In this document: positions 55,144 through 63,983 of the stretch, one piece after another
Numbering within the stretch: the stretch's first letter is position 1
Layout of the letters: each line of letters starts with the position of its first letter
Origin: Streptomyces sp. NBC_00620
Lineage (GTDB): Bacteria > Actinomycetota > Actinomycetes > Streptomycetales > Streptomycetaceae
Direction: 5' to 3'
Assembly: GCF_026341825.1 (NCBI RefSeq)
Contig: NZ_JAPENY010000001.1
Location: forward strand, 1,054,001 to 1,118,000
Length of the DNA: 64,000 nucleotides
The notes under the pieces: model-generated
Told to the model about the DNA's origin: nothing
The model's database searches: none
The model's input: only the letters and a program-made list of their open reading frames with translations
Translations under genes and position numbers: made by a program

Positions 55144-55590
55144 TCAACGGCGCCGGTGCACCAGGCGCCCCGCGCACACCGTGGCGATGCACGCCCCCTC
55201 CGCGTCGAAGACCGCGAGGTCGGCACGTTCCGTGTCGGCAATCGCGGTCTTCTTCGTACGCGGGAGTACGGCGACGTCGTTGCGGGAGGCGGCGGCGCGC
55301 AGGCCGGGCTCGCCGGCGTACTCCTCCAGTACGGCGGTGGCGCCCGACTTCAGGACGGCGTGGACGCGTTCACGGGGTGACGGTGCCTCGGGCAGCGGCC
55401 CCTCGTGGACGAGGGCGGGCCCGAGGACCCCGGGCCAGCGCCGGACCCGCGCCCCCGGGAACCGCTCGCGGAGCTCGTCGAGCGGCCCGACTCCCGCGAC
55501 GCGGTCGCCCTCGACGACGACTCCGGCGTCCTTGAGCGGTTCGGCATCCCACGTGCGCCGCACCTCGTCGGCGGCGTGAATCGTCAGCAC
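55144..55590 (-). CDS. Amidohydrolase-like protein lacking the catalytic barrel
   Basis: 148 residues. The first 60 match the N-terminal beta-sandwich of amidohydrolases (imidazolonepropionase-like: IHAADEVRRTWDAEPLKDAG, VVVEGDRVAGVGPLDELRER, then a PGVLGPALVHEG segment in place of the metal-binding PGxxDxHxH). The last 35 match the C-terminal sandwich strands (TERADLAVFDAEGACIATVC). The roughly 250-residue metal-binding TIM barrel is missing and the HxH motif is gone. It starts 7 bases after mqnC, so the two are co-transcribed. Related amidohydrolases deaminate aminofutalosine in some organisms, so this may be a relic or a regulatory remnant; activity is unlikely. Confidence 0.72.
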   Translation of the reverse strand: MLTIHAADEVRRTWDAEPLKDAGVVVEGDRVAGVGPLDELRERFPGARVRRWPGVLGPALVHEGPLPEAPSPRERVHAVLKSGATAVLEEYAGEPGLRAAASRNDVAVLPRTKKTAIADTERADLAVFDAEGACIATVCAGRLVHRRR

Positions 55591-55597
55591 AGCGAGG

Positions 55598-56797
55598 TCA
55601 GTTCGACGCGAGCAGCTTCAGCTCGGGGTGGGCCGTGCCGCCCTCGATCGCCGTGGACGAGATGTGCGACATGACCCGCTCGTCGACGGGGTCGTTCGCC
55701 GGGTCGTCGTGGACGACGATGTGCTCGTACGTCGTGGTCCGCTGGGCGGGCACCCGCCCGGCCTTGCGGATCAGGTCGATGATCTCCATGCGATTGGAGC
55801 GGTGCTTGGCACCGGCAGAGGAGACGACGTTCTCCTCCAGCATGATCGAGCCGAGGTCGTCCGCGCCGTAGTGCAGGGAGAGTTGGCCCGCTTCCTTGCC
55901 GGTGGTGAGCCACGAGCCCTGGATGTGGGCGATGTTGTCCATGAAGAGCCGGGCGATCGCGATCATTCGCAGGTACTCGAAGATCGTGGCGTGGGTGCGG
56001 CCCTTGAGGTGGTTGTTCTCGGGCTGGTAGGTGTACGGGATGAAGGCGCGGAAGCCGCCCGTCCGGTCCTGTACGTCACGGATCATCCGCAGGTGCTCGA
56101 TGCGCTCGGCGTTGGTCTCGCCGGTGCCCATCAGCATCGTGGACGTCGACTCGACGCCCAGCCCGTGCGCGATCTCCATGATCTCCAGCCAGCGCTCGCC
56201 GCTCTCCTTCAGCGGGGCGATGGCCTTGCGCGGCCGCGCGGGCAGCAGCTCGGCACCGGCGCCGGCGAAGGAGTCGAGGCCCGCGGCGTGGATCCGCGCG
56301 ATGGCCTCTTCCGCCGACACCTTGGAGATACGGGCCATGTGCTCGACCTCGGACGCGCCGAGGGAGTGGATGACCAGCTGCGGGTACGCGGCCTTGATCG
56401 CGGCGAAGTGCTCCTCGTAGTACTCGACGCCGAAGTCCGGGTGGTGCCCGCCCTGGAACATGATCTGCGTACCGCCCAGCTCGACGGTCTCCGCGCAGCG
56501 GCGCAGGATGTCCTCGAGGTCACGCGTCCAGCCCTTGGCGGTGTCCTTGGGCGGCGCGTAGAAGGCGCAGAACTTGCACGCCGTGACGCACACGTTCGTG
56601 TAGTTGATGTTGCGCTCGATGATGTACGTCGCGATGTGCTCGGTGCCCGCGTACCGCTGCTTGCGTACGGCGTCGGCGGCGACGCCCAGCGCGTGCAGCG
56701 GGGCGTCCCGGTAGAGGTCGAGCGCCTCTTCCGGGGTGATCCGCCCACCCTCGGCGGCACGGTCGAGGACGGACTGAAGGTCGGCCTTCTCGGTCAC
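55598..56797 (-). CDS. mqnC: Cyclic dehypoxanthinyl futalosine synthase
   Basis: 399 residues from GTG 56797, AAAGGGA nine bases upstream; ATG 56815 is possible. The radical-SAM cluster is bound by C70, C74 and C77 (NVCVTACKFCAFY). Further blocks are GGTQIMFQGGHHPDFGVEYY, AGAGAELLPARPRKAIAP and PYTYQPENNHLKGRT, typical of MqnC. It closes the ring of dehypoxanthine futalosine in the futalosine route to menaquinone, which Streptomyces use. The other mqn genes are not in the window. Confidence 0.95.
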   Translation of the reverse strand: MTEKADLQSVLDRAAEGGRITPEEALDLYRDAPLHALGVAADAVRKQRYAGTEHIATYIIERNINYTNVCVTACKFCAFYAPPKDTAKGWTRDLEDILRRCAETVELGGTQIMFQGGHHPDFGVEYYEEHFAAIKAAYPQLVIHSLGASEVEHMARISKVSAEEAIARIHAAGLDSFAGAGAELLPARPRKAIAPLKESGERWLEIMEIAHGLGVESTSTMLMGTGETNAERIEHLRMIRDVQDRTGGFRAFIPYTYQPENNHLKGRTHATIFEYLRMIAIARLFMDNIAHIQGSWLTTGKEAGQLSLHYGADDLGSIMLEENVVSSAGAKHRSNRMEIIDLIRKAGRVPAQRTTTYEHIVVHDDPANDPVDERVMSHISSTAIEGGTAHPELKLLASN

Positions 56798-56868
56798 CGG
56801 GAGTGTCCCTTTCATCAGGGTGTGGACAGACCCGGCCAGCCTACGCCAGCCATGTGACAGGCCCGACG

Positions 56869-57651
56869 TCAGGCCGCGTACGCCCCGACCAGCAGCCCGG
56901 CGTACGCCCCCGCGATCAGAAACGGCCCGAACGGGATCGACGACTTCCGCCCGGCGCGCCGGACCACGACAAGTCCGGCCCCGTACAGCGCCCCGAGCAG
57001 GAACCCGGCGAAGGTCCCCAGGAACACCACGCTCCACCCGTACCAGCCGAGCACCGCCCCGAGCCCGAGCGCGAGCTTCACGTCCCCGAACCCCATCCCG
57101 TTCGGGTTGATGAGGAACAGCACGAAGTACCCGCCCCCGAGCGCGAGCGCCCCGAACAGCGCCGTCAGCCAGTCCCCCGCGTGCTCGGGAACGGCCGCGG
57201 CCACCCCCAGCAGCACCAGGGCCGCCGCCGCGAGCGACAGGGTCAGCACGTCCGGCAGCCGCTGCACCTTGAAGTCCACCACCGCCAGCAACACCGCGAG
57301 CGGCGCGAGCAGCAGCCAGACACCGAGTTCGGGCCGGGTGCCGGTGGCGAGGGCGAGGGTCGCGCAGAGGAGGGCGGTGGCCAGGGAGACGAGGGGGGTG
57401 CTGGGGCCGTACGAGGGCCCGCTCGCGGAGGCTGCCCCGGTGCTGCCGGGCGCCACCCCCGCCGTACAGTCGCCGCACCTCGCGAGGCCGAGCCAGCCTC
57501 TCGCGGTGCCCGTGATCGGGTGCCCGGTGGGGCAGCTGTCCCGCCATGTCTCGTCCGGGTCGACTGCGAAGCGGTACGCGGCCTGGGGTACCAGCAGGCC
57601 CGCCGCCGCGCCCCACAGGGCGGCGACGGCGGTCAGCAGCAGGTCGCTCAT
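56869..57651 (-). CDS. Prepilin peptidase (A24 family)
   Basis: 260 residues from ATG 57651, overlapping the stop of the LysM-BTAD gene (ATGA). About seven membrane helices. The two catalytic aspartates are seen in VVDFKVQRLPDVLT and GMGFGDVKLALGLG. The N-terminal cytoplasmic loop has three cysteines (DSCPTGHP, ARCGDC) rather than the usual four. It should cut prepilin signal peptides of type IV or Tad-type pilins, which fits the TadE/TadG-like genes at the right edge. Confidence 0.9.
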   Translation of the reverse strand: MSDLLLTAVAALWGAAAGLLVPQAAYRFAVDPDETWRDSCPTGHPITGTARGWLGLARCGDCTAGVAPGSTGAASASGPSYGPSTPLVSLATALLCATLALATGTRPELGVWLLLAPLAVLLAVVDFKVQRLPDVLTLSLAAAALVLLGVAAAVPEHAGDWLTALFGALALGGGYFVLFLINPNGMGFGDVKLALGLGAVLGWYGWSVVFLGTFAGFLLGALYGAGLVVVRRAGRKSSIPFGPFLIAGAYAGLLVGAYAA

Positions 57652-60632
57652 CCCACCGCTGCCACGCCGCTGCGCCAGGCCGGCAGCAGCTCGTCGAGGA
57701 GCGCCTCGGTACGAGGCGGCACCCCGCGCGCGCCGCTGCGGGAGACGAGGTCGGCGGCGAGGCGCTGCAGGCGGTCGGTGTCGCCGGTCGCGTGCGTCGC
57801 GCGCAGCAGCTCGTTCCAGAGCCGCTCGTCGGCGGGGGCGGAGTTGAGGGAGGCGTTGAGGGCCTCGATGGCCTTCTCCGCGCGCCCTTTCTCCAGGTGG
57901 AACGCGGAGAGCGCGAGCCCGATGTCCGCGACGAGCAGCGGGAGTTGGGCGTCGATGATCTCGTGGGTGAGCCAGCCGTACCGGCCCTGCGGGCGGTCGG
58001 CGAGCAGCGGACCGCGTACCAGCACGAGCGCGTCCGTGAGCAGCCGCCCGCGCACCGCACGGCTGTTGACGCCCTGCCCCTGGGTCGCCTCGTGGTACAG
58101 CGACCGCAGCACATCCAGATCGGAGACGACCGACTTGGCGAGCGTGAGCCGCCCGCTCGCGTCGGTGCCGAGCCGCGGCGTGCCGTCCGGGTCGCCGCCC
58201 AGCCAGGCCCGCAGCCGCTCGACGAGCGCGTCGCGTACGTCGTCGGTGACCCCGCGCGGCCACAGCGCGGAGGACAGCACCCGCGGGTGCACACCCTCGC
58301 GGTGCAGCAGCAGCAGCGCCAACGCCTCGTGCATCAGCGGGCTGCGCTCACCGTCGGGCGTCTCGAGACCGATGATCTCGTACGGGCCCACGAGCCGCGC
58401 GTACACGGCCGGCCGGCCCTGCTCGCTGATGTCGACGAGGAACGGCGGCGTCGCGGTGTTGGTGCTCGCCCGCTCGGGGTCCGCCTCGACGAACAGCTCG
58501 ACGACCGCCTGCTGCAAGGCCAACGGCAGTGTCTGCGCGTCGAGTTCGAGCCCGAGCAGCGGAGCGAGCAGCTTGCCCTCGCCGGTGATCTCCATCTCCC
58601 AGGCGGCGCCGGGCAGGTCACCGCTCTCGGTGCCGACGAGGTATCCGATGCCCAACCGGCTGGCGTCGGCGGCGAGTTCGGCGAGCTTGACCGCGTCCTC
58701 GCCCTGCGGCTCGGCCGCGAGCAGCACCAGGTGAGGGGCCCAACGGGTGTGCTGGGCCGGGCCCGTACGCCCGGTGAGGACGGAGTCCTGCCCGGCGGCG
58801 CCCAGCGCACCGCGCCGCTGCCGGGTCTCCGCCTCCATGGTCTCCACCAGCGCCTCGATGTCGTCGAGGTGGCGCAGCCGGTTGGGCGCGAGCGGCGTGA
58901 GGTCCTGCCCGAATCCGACGAGCGTGATCGTCATGCGGTCGGACCAGCCGTTGGTGGCCAACTCGGCGGCGACGGAGGCGAAGACACCGGCGCGGTCGCG
59001 CTCACTGCCGCTCAGGGACACGATGCCCGGGACGGACTCGAGGTTGAGCAGCAGCCGGGAGTCGTCCATGGTGCCGAGGCTGACGAGGCCCGGGTAGGGA
59101 GCGGCGGTGTCGACATCCTCGTAACTCTCCGCGTCGGTCCGCGCGAGCATCCAGAACGTCTGGTCCTGGCCGAGCTGCCACGGCGCGGGCGGCTTTCCGG
59201 CCGGCTGGGCGAGCTGGAGGTGCAGATCGCCGTTGCCGCTGAGCCAGGCCGCGTAGACGGTCGGCAGCGGCCGCGACTCGGCGGCGAGTGCTGCCGCGAG
59301 CCCGCGCAGCGACAGGTCGAGCAGTCGTACGCCCTCGGGGTCGGCCCCCACGAGCAGCGCGTCCTGCGCGTCCGCGGCGGTCCCGGTCGGGATCGGCGGC
59401 TCCATACCGCGCCGCCCGCCGACGGCACCGAGCGCCGACTGCCACAGCGCCTGACGGCGCCGGCGCCCGAGAGCGCCGAGCAGTCCCGCGGCCAACAAGG
59501 GCGCGCCGACGAGGGCTTCGGGCAGCCCGAAGGAGAAACCGCTCTCCTCGGAAGAGGCCCCCGAGGCATGCGGCGCCTGCGCCTGCTGATCGCTCGCGCC
59601 GCTCCCGTCGCTGTCGGGCCGCTGCTGGGGCACGCTGATGTGCGCGGTGTCCCGGTCGCCGGCGCCCGCGCCCTGCTGACCGCCACTGCCCTGCTGCTGG
59701 TCGCCGGTCTTGGCGTACTCGTGGATCTGCCGCTGCACCTGCTCCGAGGCCTTGGGCGCCTCGTCGGGCATCTCGACGAGGTCGCCGCCGCGGGCGTCGG
59801 CGGGCATCTCGAGGATCCAGCCGGGCCGGATCAGGCTGGCTTCGGACAGCTTCGAACCGTCGGGCTGCGTACGGTCCTTGTTGAGCTGGTAGATCTCCTT
59901 GTACCGGCGCCCGTCGCCGAGGTGCCGCTCGGCGACCTCCCAGAGCGAGTCGTGGTGTCGCCCCTCGGGCGGCTGAATCCGGTAGTACTTGGTGGCGCCT
60001 TCCTCGGCCGTGCTCCCGCTCCCGCTTTCGGCGTGCGACGCGGCGTTGGAGGCCTGCTCGGCGATGGCGGCGGCCGCGTTCGAGGCGGCCTGCTCCTGCT
60101 GCTGGCCGAACAGCCCGCCCGGCGTCTGCTGCGCGGCGGCGACGGTCCCCCGCTGGTTCCCCTCGATGCTGTGCCCGAGCTGCGAGAGCCCCGGCGTGAA
60201 GCTGGCCGCGGTGGCGCCCACGAGCAGCAGCGCGGCGACGAGCTGCCGCGCCAGCAACTGGCTGGGCCCGGCGCCCGGGACCCGGTTCGGCATCCCCACG
60301 CCCGACAGCGCGGCCTTTATCTCGACGAGCACACAGGCGGTGAACTGGGCCCAGGCGAACCAGACGAGGACGGTCAGCACGTTGATGAACGTGTCGACGG
60401 TGATCTCCTGCTGCAGCCAGTCCAGCGACGGCGCTCCGGTCGGCAGCGGCCACCCGATCTGCGTCGCCAGCGCACCGGGTACCCCGACGAGCAGCACGAC
60501 CAGAGCGAGAAACGCCCCGAACGCCTTCAGGAAGTCCCCGAACGTCCGACGACGCCGGGGCAGGGGCTGCGGCGTCCGATTCCTCGGACCCGGCGGGCTT
60601 CCCGTGGAGCTTGAGGTGGTGCGTCGGGCCAT
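57648..60632 (-). CDS. Large membrane protein with LysM and BTAD domains
   Basis: 994 residues. Membrane helices lie at about 36-57, 80-105 and 128-150, and another near 395-412 (EALVGAPLLAAGLLGALG). A LysM-like domain spans about 235-290 (HDSLWEVAERHLGDGRRYKE ... SLIRPGWILEMP). After a variable middle region, the C-terminal 230 residues form a winged-helix plus bacterial transcriptional activator domain (EALALLLLHREGVHPRVLSS, then the TPR-like FHLEKGRAEKAIEALNASLN). In Streptomyces such proteins occur near Tad-like pilus genes. A membrane-bound sensor with a domain related to SARP regulators is implied; DNA binding is unproven. Confidence 0.85.
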   Translation of the reverse strand: MARRTTSSSTGSPPGPRNRTPQPLPRRRRTFGDFLKAFGAFLALVVLLVGVPGALATQIGWPLPTGAPSLDWLQQEITVDTFINVLTVLVWFAWAQFTACVLVEIKAALSGVGMPNRVPGAGPSQLLARQLVAALLLVGATAASFTPGLSQLGHSIEGNQRGTVAAAQQTPGGLFGQQQEQAASNAAAAIAEQASNAASHAESGSGSTAEEGATKYYRIQPPEGRHHDSLWEVAERHLGDGRRYKEIYQLNKDRTQPDGSKLSEASLIRPGWILEMPADARGGDLVEMPDEAPKASEQVQRQIHEYAKTGDQQQGSGGQQGAGAGDRDTAHISVPQQRPDSDGSGASDQQAQAPHASGASSEESGFSFGLPEALVGAPLLAAGLLGALGRRRRQALWQSALGAVGGRRGMEPPIPTGTAADAQDALLVGADPEGVRLLDLSLRGLAAALAAESRPLPTVYAAWLSGNGDLHLQLAQPAGKPPAPWQLGQDQTFWMLARTDAESYEDVDTAAPYPGLVSLGTMDDSRLLLNLESVPGIVSLSGSERDRAGVFASVAAELATNGWSDRMTITLVGFGQDLTPLAPNRLRHLDDIEALVETMEAETRQRRGALGAAGQDSVLTGRTGPAQHTRWAPHLVLLAAEPQGEDAVKLAELAADASRLGIGYLVGTESGDLPGAAWEMEITGEGKLLAPLLGLELDAQTLPLALQQAVVELFVEADPERASTNTATPPFLVDISEQGRPAVYARLVGPYEIIGLETPDGERSPLMHEALALLLLHREGVHPRVLSSALWPRGVTDDVRDALVERLRAWLGGDPDGTPRLGTDASGRLTLAKSVVSDLDVLRSLYHEATQGQGVNSRAVRGRLLTDALVLVRGPLLADRPQGRYGWLTHEIIDAQLPLLVADIGLALSAFHLEKGRAEKAIEALNASLNSAPADERLWNELLRATHATGDTDRLQRLAADLVSRSGARGVPPRTEALLDELLPAWRSGVAAVG

Positions 60633-60956
60633 GTCGGGTGTCCTGGGGTCGTGTGTGGAGGGGTGGGAGAAGGGGGGTGTGCTGAGCCTACTGAGAGTCT
60701 AAGGAGGGTGTCGAAGGTCAGACAGGGGGCACCTGCCGCCACTGCGCCCGGTTCCTCACCTTCCGCCCCCTAAGCCTGAGTTGCCCACCCCGCTGCCGCC
60801 CTCGCGACGCCCGGGCCCCACGAACATTCGCAGTCGTCACGTCACACTTCTCACAGTCCCCACACAATCCCCCGTTGCCACCCCAAAGCCCTCTACTTGC
60901 CGCTGATAGCTTCGTTCTCTGCTGCACATACGCCTTACCACAGGGGGAAAACGATC
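60633..60956. other. Divergent intergenic region, 324 bp
   Basis: It holds promoters for the LysM-BTAD gene (leftward; CAGGA before its ATG) and the lipoprotein gene (rightward). The region 60830-60945 is pyrimidine-rich with TTCGTTCTCT near 60913. No coding frame is supported. Confidence 0.45.
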
Positions 60957-61598
60957 GTGGCCCGCCGCAACTTGACCACCGCCGCCGTCGCGTTCGCCGC
61001 GAGCGCGGCACTGCTGCTCACCGCTTGCGGCGGAAGCGACGACTCGTCCTCGGACGACATCAAGGGGGCGGACTCGGGGTCGAGCAGCCCGTCGGCCTCG
61101 GTCTCCGCCTCGGCCGCGTCGGACGCGGACCGCCCGGACATCGAACTCCCCGACAGTTTCCAGGCGGACTTCGAGGGCTGGACGAACAGCGACCCCGAGC
61201 TCCAGACCGCCCTCGACGACGGCAAGGAGCGGCTCCGGGCCTCGTATGCCGCGATCATCGACGGCGATCCCGAGGCGAGCTATCTCGCGTACTACAGCGA
61301 CACATCGGCGTTGAGCACCGGTTCCGCGTGGGTGAAGGGCTACAAGGGTCTGACGATCATCGGCGAGGTCAAGGCCTACGACCCCGAGATCAGCTACCTG
61401 GGCGACGCGAAGTCACGCGCCACGCTCTTCTACTGCGTCGACGAGAGCAAGGGCTTCAGCAAGGACCTCAAGACGGGCGAGACCGCCGGAACCCCCGCGG
61501 GCGAGTCCCCGAAGGTGCAGTACCGGACGAGCCTCGGGAAGCAGGCGAACGGCGTCTGGAAGACCCTGACGGTCGAGACGGAGCCGGGAGGCTGCTGA
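60957..61598 (+). CDS. Lipoprotein, unknown function
   Basis: 213 residues from GTG 60957, GGGGGA upstream. The signal peptide has a good lipobox LTAC with Cys24, then a Ser/Asp-rich linker (DDSSSDDIKGADSGSSS). Residues about 75-213 look like a folded domain: GWTNSDPELQTALDDGKERL, ASYAAIIDGDPEASYLAYYS and SRATLFYCVDESKGFSK, with a cysteine pair (FYC and the final GGC). The layout recalls lipoproteins with an NTF2-like or SnoaL-like domain, but I do not assign it. The next gene starts 2 bases on. Confidence 0.82.
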   Translation: MARRNLTTAAVAFAASAALLLTACGGSDDSSSDDIKGADSGSSSPSASVSASAASDADRPDIELPDSFQADFEGWTNSDPELQTALDDGKERLRASYAAIIDGDPEASYLAYYSDTSALSTGSAWVKGYKGLTIIGEVKAYDPEISYLGDAKSRATLFYCVDESKGFSKDLKTGETAGTPAGESPKVQYRTSLGKQANGVWKTLTVETEPGGC

Positions 61599-61600
61599 CG

Positions 61601-62665
61601 ATGGGAACGAACCGCAGGGTCCTCGGAAACCTTCTCGCCCCACTGGCACTCGCGATCGCTCTGACTCCGTCCCCGGCTCTCGCCCTCGGCACCCCGGGGC
61701 ACGAGGGCGAGGCGGGCGGCGGCGCCGACGACAAGACGCTGTACGCCTCCGCCACCCACTCCCGGATCAAGGTCACCTACGTGAAGGGCAGCGGCAGCGG
61801 CAAGAAGGGCAACCTCGGCTCGGTCGACCCCAATTGGGAGCCCCCCGCCTGCTGGTACGAGCCCGTCTTCACCCCCGAGCGACTCAGGACGTTCGTCGAC
61901 GAGTCGGACGGCAACGGAGACGTCGGCATCCACCAGTCGTGGTTCGGCAAGGGGCTGTGGACCGACCACTACCAGCACGGCAAGCCCGAAACGAACATGG
62001 ACGAGAACGTGACGTCCGCGCCGGGCTACGAGAACTACAACATCGGCAAGGACGGCTACTTCTGGCGGAGCGTCGCCCCCGACGACACCGACCCCAGGTC
62101 CTGGGACTGCGGCCTCATCATGTTCTGGCAGGACGCGGGCCAGATCCCGAAGGTCCCCCACGCCCCCACCGCCGAGACCCTCGCCGAGTACGCCTACGAC
62201 AAGGTCGAGGTCCCCGACACCGAGATCGAGCTGAAGCCGGCCACCAAGTCCACGGTGAACCTGCCCACTTGGGTGTGGCTGGACCAGGGCACCTTCCAGG
62301 AGGTCGAGGTCCGCGCGGAACTCCCCAACACCGGCCTGTGGGCGGAGACGACCGCCAAACCGGTCGCCCTCCACCTGGAACCGGGCACGGCCGACGCGAC
62401 CACCTACCCCGCCTCCGGCGACTGCGAGATCAACGCCGACGGCTCCATCGGCACCCCGTACACGACGGGCGACGCCGGCAAGACCCCACCCTGCGGCCTC
62501 ACTTACCTCCGCGCCACCAACGGAAAGCCGTACCAGCTGAAGGCCTCCATCACCTGGCAGATCACCTGGGAGGGAACGGGCGGCACCGGCGGCGACCTCC
62601 CCGACGGCACCTTCGAGACGACCCAGGACATGAACGTCCAGGAGATCCAGTCGGTCAACCGCTGA
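61601..62665 (+). CDS. Secreted protein of unknown function, co-transcribed with lipoprotein
   Basis: 354 residues, GGGAGG upstream. A signal peptide is clear (VLGNLLAPLALAIALTPSPA, cut near ALALG). The mature protein has cysteines in PPACWYEPVF, RSWDCGLIMF, SGDCEINADG and TPPCGLTYLR, enough for two disulfides. It is rich in Trp and Asp, with PTWVWLDQGTFQEVEVRAEL and YQLKASITWQITWEGTGG suggesting beta-sandwich folding. No transmembrane anchor. In Streptomyces such proteins often lie beside Tad-like pilus genes, but no name is justified. Confidence 0.8.
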   Translation: MGTNRRVLGNLLAPLALAIALTPSPALALGTPGHEGEAGGGADDKTLYASATHSRIKVTYVKGSGSGKKGNLGSVDPNWEPPACWYEPVFTPERLRTFVDESDGNGDVGIHQSWFGKGLWTDHYQHGKPETNMDENVTSAPGYENYNIGKDGYFWRSVAPDDTDPRSWDCGLIMFWQDAGQIPKVPHAPTAETLAEYAYDKVEVPDTEIELKPATKSTVNLPTWVWLDQGTFQEVEVRAELPNTGLWAETTAKPVALHLEPGTADATTYPASGDCEINADGSIGTPYTTGDAGKTPPCGLTYLRATNGKPYQLKASITWQITWEGTGGTGGDLPDGTFETTQDMNVQEIQSVNR

Positions 62666-62677
62666 CCGGGCGACTGT

Positions 62678-62713
62678 TCACAGGCGGTGTGTGTGCCACG
62701 TACATTCCTGTGA
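62678..62713 (+). promoter_or_regulatory. Inverted repeat before WXG100-like gene
   Basis: TCACAGG (62678-62684) and CCTGTGA (62707-62713) are a perfect 7-bp inverted repeat in the 83-base spacer. It may end the previous transcript or act as an operator for the next gene. Confidence 0.35.
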
Positions 62714-62748
62714 CACTGCACTGACGACGACACTTGGGGGGACCTGCC

Positions 62749-63075
62749 ATGGGCAACGGCAAGAGCGACCTCGCGCTCCCACTGAGCGAGCTGGAGGAGT
62801 ACGGCGGGCGGCTGCGGTCCATCAAGACCCGCATGAACCGCACCAAGAAGCTCTTCGAGTCCTACAAGGACGACCTCGGCGACAACACCGTCTACGACGC
62901 CCTCGACGACTTCGAGTCCGGCTGGGAGGACGGCCGGGAGGACATCACCCAGGCCCTCGACGCCCTCGCCGACATGTCCGACGCCGTCGTCCGCGAGTTC
63001 AAGAAGCTCGACGACCAGCTCGCCAAGGACGTGTCGGAGGGCGTGAAGCAGGAGGACGGCGGGGCCGGCAAGTAG
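62749..63075 (+). CDS. WXG100-like small helical protein
   Basis: 108 residues from ATG 62749 with GGGGGGA upstream. It is predicted as two long helices joined by a turn (LEEYGGRLRSIKTRMNRTKK, then DDFESGWEDGREDITQALDA). The Gly-Trp pair in the turn (SGWEDG) stands where WXG100 proteins carry W-x-G. It lacks a signal peptide, as do ESX substrates. It could be an Esx-type secreted protein, an immunity or chaperone protein of such a system, or an unrelated helical hairpin. No ESX ATPase gene is in the window. Confidence 0.7.
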   Translation: MGNGKSDLALPLSELEEYGGRLRSIKTRMNRTKKLFESYKDDLGDNTVYDALDDFESGWEDGREDITQALDALADMSDAVVREFKKLDDQLAKDVSEGVKQEDGGAGK

Positions 63076-63090
63076 GCCTCCGCCCGGAGC

Positions 63091-63118
63091 CAGGCGCTCG
63101 GAGCCCAGGGCGCCGCCT
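63091..63118. terminator. Weak hairpin between convergent genes
   Basis: GGCGC (63093-63097) and GCGCC (63110-63114) with AGG/CCT flanks form a short stem in the spacer between the WXG100-like and TadG-like genes. Confidence 0.3.
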
Positions 63119-63585
63119 CAGCCCACTTCGTTCTCCGCGACCGCCTGTCCATGGACGACCACGTCGCCGTCGTAGAACATCCCGGTGAAGATCGGGGAGT
63201 AGGTGAGCCGGACCTCGACCTCGACCTGGTCGGCGTTGGCGGCGACGCAGTGGGTTGCCGCTATGTCGGCGCCGGACATGCCCATTTCGCGGGCGAAGGC
63301 CTTTACGCGGGCGCCGCAGTTCTCGAAGTTGATGGGTGCGGGGCCGCCCTCGTTGTCGTACAGGGCTTCCTTGTCGATGTCCTGGGCGGCGTAGCGCGCG
63401 GCCTGTTCGGCTATGTCGGCGGCGCGTTCGCGCTTGGAGATGGACATGCCGCCGTCGATGACGAAGGCCGAGAGGGAGAGGAAGACGAGCGCGAAGATGA
63501 TGACCGCGCCGGCGCCCGAGCCCTGGTCGTCCAGCAGTTCTCGCCGGGCGTCGAGCCAGTTCCGTACAGCCGGAGGAAGTGTCAC
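63118..63585 (-). CDS. TadG/TadE-like pilus assembly protein
   Basis: 155 residues from GTG 63585, which overlaps the stop of the upstream gene (GTGA). A short basic inside part is followed by DDQGSGAGAVIIFALVFLSL, the Gly-rich start and hydrophobic helix found in TadE/TadG-like pseudopilins. The outside part begins SKRERAADIAEQAARYAAQD, a helix typical of Tad-type proteins. Two cysteines (ENCGARVKAF and THCVAAN) may form a disulfide. Such proteins are cut by a prepilin peptidase and form part of Flp/Tad machines. Confidence 0.85.
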   Translation of the reverse strand: MTLPPAVRNWLDARRELLDDQGSGAGAVIIFALVFLSLSAFVIDGGMSISKRERAADIAEQAARYAAQDIDKEALYDNEGGPAPINFENCGARVKAFAREMGMSGADIAATHCVAANADQVEVEVRLTYSPIFTGMFYDGDVVVHGQAVAENEVG

Positions 63586-63983
63586 GCCGTCCTCCGGAAC
63601 GGGTCGAGGGGCGAGCTGAAGGTGGCTGTCAGCGTCGTCGGTACGTCGAGGCCGAGCATCGCCAGACCTCGCACCTCGCAGCTCACCTCGACGGTGAAGA
63701 TGGTGTCGGGCTCGAAGCCCGCGCTGGTCTGGGTCACGGTCACCGGGCCCGAGCAGACGTCATCGAGATCCGCTTCGGCCGCCTTCCTCGCTTCGGCCAT
63801 GGCCGTGGCGTGGTCCTTCTGGATCGAACCGGCGCGCGCGGCATCCCGGGCGGCGCCGTCCAACGCTCCGCGCCCGTCCACCAGTTGACCGAAGGCCACC
63901 AGGACGAGGATGAAGAGGATCATCACCGGAGCGAGGATCACCACCTCGATCGTGGACAGTCCCCGGTCACGCCCCGCGGCCAC
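63582..63983 (-). CDS. TadE-like protein, start near the window edge
   Basis: 133 residues counted from GTG 63983, but the frame stays open to base 64000, so the true start may lie beyond the window. The TadE signature is clear: DRGLSTIEVVILAPVMILFI, with Glu at position +5 of the hydrophobic helix as in prepilins, then DGAARDAARAGSIQ. The outside part has a cysteine pair (DDVCSGPVTV and EVSCEVRGL). It overlaps the TadG-like gene by 4 bases. With the prepilin peptidase gene at 56869 this suggests a Tad-type pilus locus to the right. Confidence 0.85.
   Translation of the reverse strand: MAAGRDRGLSTIEVVILAPVMILFILVLVAFGQLVDGRGALDGAARDAARAGSIQKDHATAMAEARKAAEADLDDVCSGPVTVTQTSAGFEPDTIFTVEVSCEVRGLAMLGLDVPTTLTATFSSPLDPFRRTA

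Noticed and set aside
56815..58294. Long open frame upstream of mqnC giving an apparent 898-residue protein
   Set aside because: It runs antiparallel in sense to no known domain and overlaps the peptidase and BTAD genes in another frame; mqnC begins at its own ribosome site.
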